A stretch of 64,000 nt of DNA from Eupeodes corollae (taxonomy: Eukaryota > Arthropoda > Insecta > Diptera > Syrphidae): contig NC_079147.1 of assembly GCF_945859685.1 (NCBI RefSeq), positions 306,278,485 through 306,342,484 on the forward strand. The letters run 5' to 3'. Below the pieces are notes generated by a model. That model was not told where the DNA came from, did no database searches, and saw nothing but the letters and a program-made list of their open reading frames with translations. The translations under genes and the position numbers were made by a program. Positions within the stretch are counted from its first letter, which is position 1. Every line of letters starts with the position of its first letter. This document shows, piece after piece, positions 44,433 through 56,800 of the stretch.

Positions 44433-44889
44433 ATGAACCATCGCTACAGGATTCTAGTGTTTATCCTTTTGTTTTATTCAAATAATTGCAGTCAATGTGA
44501 TGCCACGCCCCTCAGTGATCGAAGTCGAGAGTTTTCGAAACTTGAACAGAAACAGAGTTTAGTGATAGAATCTATCGAAGATTTCAAGAGAGATTTTTTC
44601 AAACTTATACATTTAGCGACGGTGAATTTAAAAGGTGCAATAATCTCAAAAATCGATAGTAATAGAAATCGAAATAACGGTTATAATGATACAACTGGCG
44701 AGATTGAAAGTAACGAAGACGATACCGATTGGAGTGGCTTTGACGAGAGCGTGACGAGGGATATTTTAAATGAATATATTTTAAAACTGCTGTCAAGTGA
44801 AGGAGGCCTTTGCATGATGGATGGCCTGAAAGAACACATGCAAACCTGGGCTCATACAAATGGGAGTTTAGTAGTTTCAAATTTAAAAG
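44433..44889 (+). other. Toll-9: Candidate first exon of the Toll-9-like gene
   Basis: Encodes a signal peptide, then a hydrophilic, Asp/Glu/Asn-rich ectodomain start (KIDSNRNRNNGYND, then IESNEDDTDW) and a region with Cys before the first LRRs. The donor AAAAG|GTATAG leaves one base. The exon at 51668 needs one (G|GA, Gly), and the resulting length fits Toll-9. The weak donor is the main doubt. Alternatively the exon is a separate small secreted-protein gene ending at the stop at 44922-44924. Confidence 0.6.
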
Positions 44890-47800
44890 GTATAGAACTA
44901 CATAAATTGAACGAAATACAGTAGAAGCTTGAAATAGTGAGCTTCGTTAGAGTGAATTATTCAGTACAGTGATCACAAAACGAAACGTCTATATGTGAAT
45001 TGAATAGTTTAAAATTGTTTTCCATAAAAACAATACCGCAATTGTTGTTTTTGTTCATAAACTTCCCACAGAAAACCTGCAGTCGGTCAGATTTGTCAAA
45101 CTGAAAATTCGGACATTTCTCACCGTTTTAAGGTCCCTAGTATTTCAATCAAAAGTTAAATACGTCCGTATGTTTGGAATACCTTTTTTCGTCCGTCGGC
45201 CATATCTCCACAAACAGTGGAGATATCGCCTTAAAATAAATTTTAATTAAAATTTTTCAAAAATATTGAGTGCGTGCTGTATTGATATAGAAAAAATTTG
45301 GTGAAAAGACTTCAATGAAACGTCATGCAAAGTGGTATCGAATTGGTATAAATTCGAAATAAAACTCATCTAAAAGATTTTTTTTTAATTAAAAATTGTG
45401 GAAAAAAGTATTTTTTGAAGAAAAAAAATGTTATGACCTACAAAATAATTGGATGCATCGAAGCATAAAGATTTCCAACTTGTATATTTTGGCAATAATT
45501 AAAGATATTAGCATAAGACTAATTTTTTCTTATGAAATCATAGTTGTTAACATTTGGCAATTCTTTAAAAACCTTAAAAGCATTTTCCAAAAAAAAAAAC
45601 AAGGTCATTTTAGATATCACAGAAAAATTCTAAATTTCTATTCCCCTGTTTTGACGAAAAAAATTAATTTACGTAAAGAAGTCATTAACACCATTTCATG
45701 GATATTTTTTAAGAAATGTCATTTGATTGTTCTCAGATTATTTATTGAAAAAAAGGTCCGCCCCGGACTGTAGCGCCACCTTAAGTAAATAAGTAAATAA
45801 GAGAGTCCCAATTTTTGAAAAAAAAAAAATTGGAACAGTTGTGCCCTATACCAGCAATGGCAAGCCGAATATTCTCTTCCAAAACGTCAATAATGTCGGT
45901 ATAACAATAATATCTGCGTAGACAAAAGACTTCGCATAACCCCACAAAAAGTAGTCCAGCGGTGTTAAATAGAAGACACACGACACCCGAGATAAGCAAT
46001 AATTATATATAGTTCCCAATTGTCTGTAAAATTATTGCCGGGTTTATTTTTGAAGACAACACTTTTTGGTTAACTAAATTAGCATATATAGATATATCAA
46101 ATATTTCGAGATTATTCCTAATTTTGCAAGGCTGTAAGTTTGGTAAGCTTGCACTTTCGTTTCGTGTTGGCTAAAACTAAAACACATTAGGTCCGTTGAA
46201 AACTATAGGATCAAGTGACTTACGAGTACAACTCCCAACCAATCCTGTGTGCGAGTAAAGTTGTCAGGGATGGAGGGGATACACAGTTTAAAGCCGAATC
46301 CGAAAGGCTAAATAGAGAAAGAAATTTTCATGATAAGAATTACTCCTAGAGGATTTATCGATTCCTCGCAAGAGACAGTACCCGTGAAAAATTTTTAGAT
46401 GGCACATCTAATTTGAGACCTCTGGCATGACAGTCCAAAGCACCAACCATGAGGTAGGCCAGAAATACAGTTTTGTAGGTTTTGACGCGAAAATATGTCG
46501 CGATAAAGATTGAAGTCAACAAATTATTCAAATATTTGTATAAGATTTAATTTTAATTTTACCAAATTAACTATTTCAATTACGAGTATTACTATTGCTT
46601 AGCAATAACTATTGAAAACAGCAAAAGTTAACTTATGCAAAAATGTACACACAATCATTTTTTAGATTGAATACATTTTCTACTCAGCAGCTCAACATTT
46701 TTCGATTCAAAGTTAATATTTTTTAGTCTAAATCGGAATTTGAACTTTTCTTGTGGTTTCTGAAAGGCGTTCCCTGATTTTGGAAAATACTCACTAGTTT
46801 GTATGTTGTGCTCTTAATAACCTTCAAAATGAGACTTGCATTGTAAAATATAGATCGAAGTACTGACAAATTCCAAATCGGTCCACTCTCACCAGATTTG
46901 AAAAATATTGAATCAGTAATCACAATTTTTATTTATGCATTGTGTTCCCAAGGAACACAAGGAGAGCTGAAATTGTTAGAGGTTTTACCATTTTCGAAGT
47001 CTACTTTTTGTTCTATAAGACCATCAAAAAAAACATTGTTTGAGGTTTTTATTTTAGAAATCTTATAGCAATTTCCGTCTTCGTTTCGGTTTCCATCATT
47101 TATATAATTTTGAAAATGTGTCCATGTGTCTTATTTGAAGAGATGACAAATCTCTATACCAACAAGCTCCCAGAATACAACAATGAAGAAGTGGAAGAAT
47201 TATATTACGGAATACTTGATAAGTATTTTGAAGAATTTCCCAAGTTGGTCCGACTCGAAGGACCAATGAAAATAAATCCGGAAATAAACAAATGACACGT
47301 CTGTTTTAAGCTATGCCTTTATTTTAACTTAATTGATCTTAACCTATTTACAACTATTTATATTTACTAAAATCTAAGGAACATGAAATAAGATACTGAT
47401 AAAAATAGAGTACACATTTCTACCCCATCTAATCTTTGGCTATTTTTTATTAATTTATCGTATCCTTTGACGCTACGCACTATCACAAGATAATTTTTTT
47501 ATATTTATACTTGTGGAAATGCTCATCTGCACCCTTGTACATATCATGGTCATTTATGAACAAGGTGTAAAGTTTTATCATTTTCGGAACCTGTTCGGGC
47601 TTAAATGGACACTCAAAAGTAATCCTTCAGATATTCCAATTGTCAGTAAGTTTTCGAACTGTCAATCGTAGATTTTATAGCATCAATTCTATGATTGTGT
47701 TGATGTGCAGCTTGTCACAATTGAATTGGGTGGTCATATTGACCATGCGTCGTTGCCATCAATACTTTCTTGACCATTTTTAAGTTTTACAAGGCCGTTT

Positions 47801-50800
47801 GATATTTAGTTTAAGTGCGTTTTTGTATCGGTTTTGGTGATTCCTTAGAGTTTAACATCTCAAGTAATCACTTTAGAATCAGCACTCTCATAGTAACCAA
47901 AGTACCTCTTAAGTAGTTCAGACTACATATAAACCCCGTAGACGCACAGTAAAATTACTATAAAATTGTGGGACGTTCTCATTTCATGATTTCTACAAAA
48001 TATAAATTTCCCTACGGAAACACAACTCGTATTATAAATGGGTTGCTCAATCAAATTGTGTATTATGGTTAATGGCTAGATTAAATATGAATACCAAATT
48101 TTTGTTGTTATTTTATGATAATTGTAAAATCACTTTATCAGTTGCGGGAAGCATACTGATAAAAATAACTTTCTACAAAAACGACTGCGATTTCATATCA
48201 CACTTTGTTTTAGATTTAAATTTCGATACTTTATTGTTTACTTATTTATTTTGTTGTTTTTGCATATTTTATTATTATTTATAGAAATTACGTTATGGAG
48301 GGTAATTAAAATAGAATTTAATTATTGTTATTACTATGAACAAAATACATTTTTTAAATGTACCTGGGAAAACGAGTATATACTCAAACCATGGCCTTAG
48401 CCAAATTTTCAACTTCCATATATAGAGAACTTCAAGTAATCATATAAGAAAGATATATGTATTGTTGGATTTATTGAATATGATTTTCGATATACATATG
48501 TCAACCAAGAATATGAAATCTTAGTCAATTTTACCAGAAACTTCTGTACGACTTGTCTCCTATAAATCTTGGCGTACGACCTCAATGATTGCTTTAACTA
48601 TGGCGGCTTCCAATGCTTCAAGAGTTGCTGGTTTGTTAGCAAAAACCAATGAGTTAAATAGTTCCGTAAAAAGTAATAGAGAAGCCTTTACATAAGTCGC
48701 ACGAATGAAGGTGGCAGTTAAAAAGGCTACTTTTAGAAACAAAGTAATCACCGAAATTACGAGTATTTCTTGATAAGTTGTTATCTAAGCGAGCTGTATG
48801 ACAAGTTACTCCGTCTTGTGGGAACCAAATGTTGCCGATGACCCTTAACATGTTTATAGCTTAAACATAGCGAAAACTTAAGGAAAATGATAAGGATTGA
48901 AAAAGGAGATACTTGTGCACATTGGCCTTAAAGTTTTGATTATCAAACTACGTACAAAAAACTCAAGCATCCCAAGAAGTGCGAGTATTACGGCTAAATT
49001 GTTTGAGGAGGGGGGATGCAACGTTCTGATTTCACAAAACACTGTTTTTTTAAAAATAATGGAAGAACAACTAAAGCCATGAAACATTGCGGCAATTACA
49101 TTGATGTAATTTTTTTGGTTCTATTGCCTACCATTTTCAAAGCTATTTTTAAGATCCTATTCATCCTATTTAAAAGATTTTAACTTGTTTAAGGGGCACC
49201 TGCCCAAATATGCGAGTTATACGTTTAAGTTTTTGACGAATGAAGGTTTTGTAAATTGCCGCCAGGTCAGAAGGCATGACAAATTTCTTGCACCGTCGGA
49301 GAAATCCTAAGCACCTAGCAGCATTTTTGGCAACATCGAATATGTGATCATTCCACAAGAGGAGATCTGTGATACACCTACCGAGTACTGAAAGTTGATT
49401 AGTTTCCTGGATGCAAGTTTCACTCATGGATTAATTTTTGGAAACTAAAAATCAGTCAGATTGACGTTGATAGTGCTCGCCACTCACCGTAACAGCAAGT
49501 CTTTCCTCATTCCGAAAGAAATAAGGAACGATAATGCCACCTGCTAGTACACCACCCTATCTGTCACGTTCAATTGATGTAATGAGGATTGCAGATATGA
49601 TTAGCTCTATTGACGGCAATTTTACTTATTGACAAAACTATTTAGCTAGAAATGACAGTCAAAACTAAACACAATTCCTTGGACGAACTTCGCAAACAGA
49701 TTTATTTTGTTCAACTTACAATTTACGATAAATTCACCAAAATAACTGAACAGAAACGTCAATACTGTTTGACATTCTAGACTGTCAAACTGTAAAAAAA
49801 CAACCATACAAACTTCTCATGCATCTAAAAAAAAGCACCTCGAGGGTATACTGATGAGCATTTCTAGAAGCGCGAGTATTACGGTTGAACTGTTTAAGGG
49901 GAGGAATGCAACTGGCTATTTTACTAGAGCATAAGCCGTTAAAATAACGGTAAAAAAGAGTCATCCAAGAGACCTTACGACGATGTTCAAGCGAAGTAAA
50001 TGAAGTTATGATGATATTATCATCTATCAATTTGAATACTCTACGTTCAATACAATCCGAGAGGCTTAAGTAAGTTGCAGGAGCACCAGCCCAGAGATAG
50101 GAGTTATACTCAAGCTTTAGACGTATGTAAGTCTTGTAGATAATAGCCAGATCAGAAGGGGTGAAATATTTCTTGCATCGCCTAAGGAAACCCAAACACC
50201 TTGCGGCATTTTTGGCGAAATCGCGTATGTGATCACTCCACAAGAGGTGGTTGGTGACACACATACCGAGAATATCGAGGTCTTGAGTCTCATTGATGCA
50301 AATACTCTTAGGGCTCTTGCCACAGTACGAGTGCTAAAAAAAGCTTGGTCCCATAGAATCACTAAGTCGCTCAAGTATAGGCGGAGTCATAACACTCACT
50401 GGCGGCGTATAATTGGCGGCGAACTGCCTAGCAAAGAGATTAGCTTTCTCTAAAGAGCTAACATATGGAGTGTCATTGACAACGAGCGTAGGAACCGTAG
50501 AAGAGGAAGAATTCTTCATGTTTTTACAAATGACCAAAAATTTGTACTCCCTTTGGGACATTGCAGTATTTTTTGCCGTAACTTTTGGTCATGTAAAAAT
50601 TGGTCCGTCGAATATGGGCGTTGCAGGCCTTCCTGGCTTGTTTGAACTTTTTCTGGCTTTCCTCAGTACGGTTGGCTTTATAGCAACGGAAACTTACCTC
50701 TTTGGCCCTAATAACCTCTTTACAGCTCGCATCGAACTATGCGTTTTCCTTGGGTCTGATACTTTTAACCCTGTTCGGTATAAAAGTTCTCATTCCCAGG

Positions 50801-53800
50801 AGAATTTAACTTGTGATCATATCAGCGCTGCCGTCAACTTTACTATCGAGGAAGCATAGTGACCAGTTAAAGATCCTGAAGTAATTATTGAGACCTTCCC
50901 AGTTGGCTTTCTCGTATTGCCAAACTTAGAAGCTTTTTCTTTAACTGAACAGTTTTGGCACGAGAATATAATACAATGGTCAGATGTGCCTAGAGAAGAT
51001 AGAACACTAACAGCGTACTTATCAGGGTCAGAGGTAAAAAACAAGTCAAGAGTCCGATATTCAGGTGGGGTCGTTGACTAGCTGAGTTAGGTGGTTCAAC
51101 TCAGCGAAGATTTCTGCACACACTTCATCGGGTGTTGTCTAGCCTGAATGTTGAAGCCATGACAAATTGTGTACATTGAAATCTCCCGTAACAACGATTT
51201 CAGTGCGAGAATAGGACGAAACAATTCTTTGGATGGAATCAGACAAAGCATCAAATTCACAAGAAGTTGATACTCTGTCTAAATTTGGGCTTCGATAAAG
51301 GAAGCAGTAGTGAATGATTTGCTTATTTACGGAGAATTTAAACCACATATAATTAAAAAAGGAATTGGTGCAAAGGCCATATTGTGGTAAGAGCTGATAA
51401 GCAACATCGTTCCTAATGTATATGGCGAGGCCATGGTGGGAAAAGAGTAAAGACACCAAGCTATACCCATGAGTAAAAAACTCAGCAGGTTCCGAATCCT
51501 AACCTAATTGGGATTCACTTAGTGTCAAACAGCTCGCCTGTATGAAACAGCATGGCGGTATGCCAACAAAAAATTTGCCCTATTTTTTTCCTTATAAATA
51601 TGAAGAGTATTTTGTTTAACTTCAAACTTATTTGGTACATTTATACAAAGCTTGTTCTTTTTTTTAGGATATTCAAAATTGTTTATAGACAAATCCCATC
51701 GAACACGAAGCTCAGACGAATTACTTGAAGCAGAAGTTACATTTGAATGCGACAACAACCTTGACTATATCGTTGCGTTTTCGGCGGCTTACAATGATTT
51801 AAAAAATGCACCCTACAAAACTCTTCAAAGAATTGGCCAAAAGTTGCAATATCTTACGTTGAAGGGAAACAATTTTTCATCTAACATACCCAGTGGGGAT
51901 AAATTCAAAAATGGTAAAAATAAAGTTTCTTAAACGAGTTTAGTTTATTGTTTTGTTTTCTTTTTTTCAGAAATGAGCATTGCATGGTCCACCTTTCCCA
52001 AGCTGAATGCTCTTAGGGAATTAGATATCAGCTACTGCAAGATTGAGTTTATTTCATCGCATGTCTTTGAAAACTTAACTAAACTGACGGCACTCTACAT
52101 CTCAAATAATAAGATTTTGAGAGTTCCATCGCAAGCGTTTTCCTTTGTTCGAAACATTCACTATCTAGATCTATCGAATCAAAATGCCTTAGACATAGAC
52201 TTTAAGATTCCCATACCACCTCTTGAACAAATAATTAACCTCCTTGTTGGCGTAAGGATTGAACAACATGCCTTCAAGACACTCACGAAGCTCGTCTACC
52301 TAGACCTGTCGTTTACGAAACTCACCAAAACTAGCGGAGCAGCTTTCGGCTACTTACCAAAGAGCCTCAAATATATAAGTCTCTGTTATACGTCGTTTCC
52401 TGTTTTACCAGCAACCTCGTTTCGAAATACAAAACTTTTAGGACTTGACATGTCGGGAAACTCTTTTACAGTTTACTCCTTGGCTGAGGAGTCCTTTGCG
52501 ATGGTGGCAAAGTCCTTAAGGATACTTTTGTTCGACGAGGCAAATATAAAAGACCTCAGGTGGTTGAAGAAGCTCAGTCGTCTTGAAGTACTGAGCTTAG
52601 CTAAGAACAACATTGACAATGCAGGCGTAGATACATTGGCGCACATTCTAAAAAACCTTAAAATCCTTGATTTGAGCTCTAATCACGTTGGAAACTGGTA
52701 TAATAGCATATTTACAAACAACACTAAGCTTGAAGTTTTGAATCTTCGCAACAACAACATCAATATTCTCACATCGGAAATGATGAAAGATTTTCAAGGC
52801 TTACACTATCTTGGCATTGGGGACAATGACTTTGTTTGTGATTGTGTTCTTCGAGACTTTGTGGATATTGCGATTGCAAATAACAAAAAGACCGATTGCT
52901 TGAATAATGTTCTTGAGAACACTCAAGAGGCGTTTGATTCGAAATTTAGAGTTCTGGAAATTCCGCACTTGGATGAGAGCTTTTCAAATACCTCTGTCGC
53001 TTATGCAGCAGCAATTTCAAAATACAAACCAATGATCAAAGAAAGTTACGAAAACATTCGCAAAGTAGGAAACGGATACTCGCATAAACTTTTCAATTTC
53101 CATGTAATCACGAAGTATTTCAAGAACTTGAGCACCAATCCTTGTCCGAATCCGAGTCAAATTATTCTCTACGACAAAATCAATGGTTCGACGATGAAGT
53201 TCCAATTGCTCGACTATGAGGACATCCATTATTGGTGCTTCAATGAGACCGAGAAGATGGCGTTTTTCCAGCTGGACTGCCAGCCGAGATCCTTTGATGA
53301 CATCATTATCCAGAGTATTCAAAATGCTACAAAGTATGTGGTGATTGTGTCGTGTATTGTTGTCTTCATTGCAACTGTTACAATAGTAGTCTACCTGAAG
53401 CGCTGGCACATTCATTACTATTGGTCGTCCTTGAAGTCAGCCGCCTTATTGTCACTTGCCGCTAAGGAGAAAAGTGAAAGCTTGTATAGTTTATCGGAGT
53501 CGGAATCGAACGCTATGTACGACATATTCATAAGCTATTGCCAGAACGATAGACCGTGGGTTTTGGAGGAGTTGATGCCGAACATCGAAATCGCAGGAGA
53601 TCTTTCTATTTGCATGCATGAAAGAGACTTTGAGGTAATTTTTTAATTATACTTTTTCTTTTATCATAGTTCATGAAATTAGTTTGTTATTGGAAGATTT
53701 CTGATAATAAAAAAGGCTTTAGAATTAAAGGGAAGTTTTTGGGCATGTTCATACAAAATAAGGGGCTTAACGATAAGGCAAGTTTCTAGTATTGGGCAGG

Positions 53801-56800
53801 TTTAGGCGACATAAGGGTAAGGGTAGTATGTAACTGATTGGCCAGCTGCCAAAAAATTACCTTTCAAATAAGACAACTTTAATGGAAAGTTAGTCAAGAA
53901 AAAGTTCCCTAACAATTGGCTGCGTTCAATCTCAGACAGATGGGGTTGCCTAGCTGGATACCTTTTCTTAGTGTTTTACGAGTACAATAACAGCTGAGAT
54001 GTCAAAAAAGGCATGGTTGAATTTCAAGAAACTTGAAAATTGATTTCAGCTTTCTGTATTTGTTGGTAAACAAAAAGATACAAAAAGTTATTTGAAGTTG
54101 TATTTGTGAATGTTCTGTACATAATAGACTATGAAGACGCTATTTGCCTCTGAATTTTAGAAATTCTTCCAAACTATATCTAAGATTAAGGTTATCTCTT
54201 ATTTATTAAATTGTTACGCACCTATTAATTCATCATCGTCCGACGAATCAGTTGAATTATCCATTAAATGTTTTATCTTACAATAATTTTGATTTCGAAG
54301 CTTAAATGTTTCTCTGCTTTTTGTGAACAGCTGAAAGTTGTTTTTATTTTTTAACAGCTATCTCAATACAGCTAACCAACTCGTTTAACAAGGTATCTAG
54401 AAATCCACCTATACAAGATACCCTATCCGACACGAAATTGAACGTAGCCATTAAGTCAGGGCTTCTGCTATCAAAATGACAAATGTTCATGTTTTTCATT
54501 CTGATGACAGCTGATGACAGTACCCTCAGCTTTTCATATTCGTTTTTAGATTCTCATCCTTGTCCTTCGGATGTGGAACTTCAACGGCAGCTCATTGAAT
54601 TCTGATCTCTACAGCATTGTACAATGGGGAATCAAAAACCGTGTAGAATTTAATGCTTCGAAAACTCAATCCTGTCTCCTGTTGTTAAAGCGTAACCCAC
54701 CCCCGATGCCGCTATCCATGAGCGGCACTTCCATTGAGGAAACTAATCAACATCAATACTCGGTATGTGTATTACAGATCACCTCTTATGGAATGATCAC
54801 ATATTCGATATTGCAGAAAATGCTGCTAGGGGCTTAGGATTTCTCCGACGGTGCCAGAAATTTTTCACCTCTTCTGATCTGGCTGTAATATATAAACCCT
54901 TCATTCGTCCAAAACTTGAATATAACTCGCATATTTGGGCAGGTGACCCTAAAACAAGTTAGGCGATAGAACTATAACAGAAAAAATTACGACACTTGAA
55001 CACCGCCGCAATGTTTCATGCCTTTCGTTGTTCTACCGATATTTTTATAAACAGTGTTCTATCTAATTAGCCAGTTGCATTCCCCCCCCCCTCCTAAAAC
55101 AATTCAGCCGTAATACTCGTATTTCTGGGAATGCACATCAGTTTAACCTTGAGCTCAATTTCGAACGTACTCTCAAGTATAGAGATTCTTTTTATAACCG
55201 CACATCGAGAATGTGGAATGCTTTACCGAGCTCTGTTTTTCCCTATCATTTTGATATTCAAAACTTTAAGACCAATGTGCATCGGTATCTCCTCTTTAAT
55301 CCTTCCCTATTTTCCTAACGCTCGCACTATGTTTAAACTTTAAACATGTTAAGGGTATTAATAACCCCTTGAGTGCCCGTTTATTATAAAAAAAAACTCA
55401 AAGCTGAGCTTTATTACTCTATGATTAATTTATTATCTGCACAACTTCATTTAATGAATTCTGTAAAAGGGTGCTTGTCAATTTGGAAACGATTTTTAAA
55501 ATACAAAACACAACTTATGATGGATTTGTTGTATTGGAAATTTTCTAATGAAACCCATAATATGAACGCTGGTTATTAATTTATAATGGATATGAATGAC
55601 AGGCGACGGAAAGTGTAATACATCCAGCAATATGTACCAGGCATTATATCATGACGTAACAACTTTATTGAAGTCGAATGGTTGGAAATTTTTATACATT
55701 GATGGCTCTAAAACCCAATTTAGCACATCATTCGCATCAACTTACGAGGACGGATCATTGCTATCTATAGATTTATTAGATAATATAGCGCCTATTTTTA
55801 CTGAAGATGCATCAGCGATCCTAGAAACCGGAACTATAATGACAAAGTTAAACAACAATTGTGTTACATGCTCAGACAGTCGTGCAGTTCTCAGCGCAAT
55901 TATGAATCCAAGCAACACAGCTGTTATAATAAGCAAAATAAGAGATCTTCTGATAAAACATCACAACAAATCAAAATTAAAAGCACTCACCCACCAACAT
56001 CTTATAAAAAAAAACCCACCAACATGCACTCTCTGTCAAACAACAATAAACTTGAAACACATCCTTGGGATAGGAGCGTGCAAATCATTGACATCCAACA
56101 ACAGCATCTATAACCCAACGACATCAGTAGAAGAGATCTTGATTAACTTAGACCCTGAGAATATGCAAATCATGCATACAAATCATTGACATCCAACAAC
56201 AGCATCTATAACCCAACGACATCAGTAGAAGAGATCTTGATTAACTTAGACCCTGAGAATATTAAAAAAAATTATATAAATTTATCAAATCACACAAGAT
56301 TGAAATATAAACTTTTAACTCTAATAATTTTTTTTTCATAACATTATAATATTGTATAGTAATTTACATACATTCTTTTTTTTCACTTAAGAGCCAGAAG
56401 CTCCAAGCAGCTAGTGCTCATTTATGCATTAACATGTTAATTTTAATTTTATGCTAATAAATTATAATAATAATAATGAACGCTGGTGTGCCTCAAGGCT
56501 CCGATTTGACCCCGACACTCTTCCTCATTTTTGTACATATCTCCTGTAATTAACTTCTAATCGAATTTATTGGTTCGCTGACGATAGTTCGGAAGGGGTT
56601 AGAATATCCTATAGGCCGATTTACTGAACTAGCTTTTTGTTAAACACGACTGCTTTAAAGCATTTTTTTTTTGAAGTGATTGATTTAAAAATAGCGGTTG
56701 TGAGGCCTTTTCGATGATGCCTTTCTTTTAAGGGTCTATGACCAGAAGTAAAAATTGAGCACTTCCAAAGTAAACAAATTTGTTTACAAAATCGTCACAT

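Larger units (their letters stand above)
53794..55530 (+). mobile_element. Family B TIR element, copy 4, split by two insertions
   Basis: Three separated segments are collinear with the copy at 18811-19696: 53794-53937 (GGGCAGGTTTAGGCGAC, TTAGTCAAGAAAAAGTTCCC), 54450-54555 (AAGTCAGGGCTTCTGCTATC, AAAATGACAAATG), and 55385-55530 (AGCTGAGCTTTATTACTCT, TTTATTATCTGCACAAC). The gaps are exactly a MITE (53938-54449) and a LINE fragment (54556-55377). It sits in Toll-9 intron 3. Confidence 0.65.

Noticed and set aside
50413..50859. 148-codon plus-strand ORF
   Set aside because: Runs antisense to the LINE pre-RT and endonuclease frames of family D copy 3; the sense strand gives recognisable blocks, this one does not.
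53017..53415. 132-codon minus-strand ORF inside Toll-9 exon 3
   Set aside because: Antisense shadow of the receptor ectodomain and TM segment.
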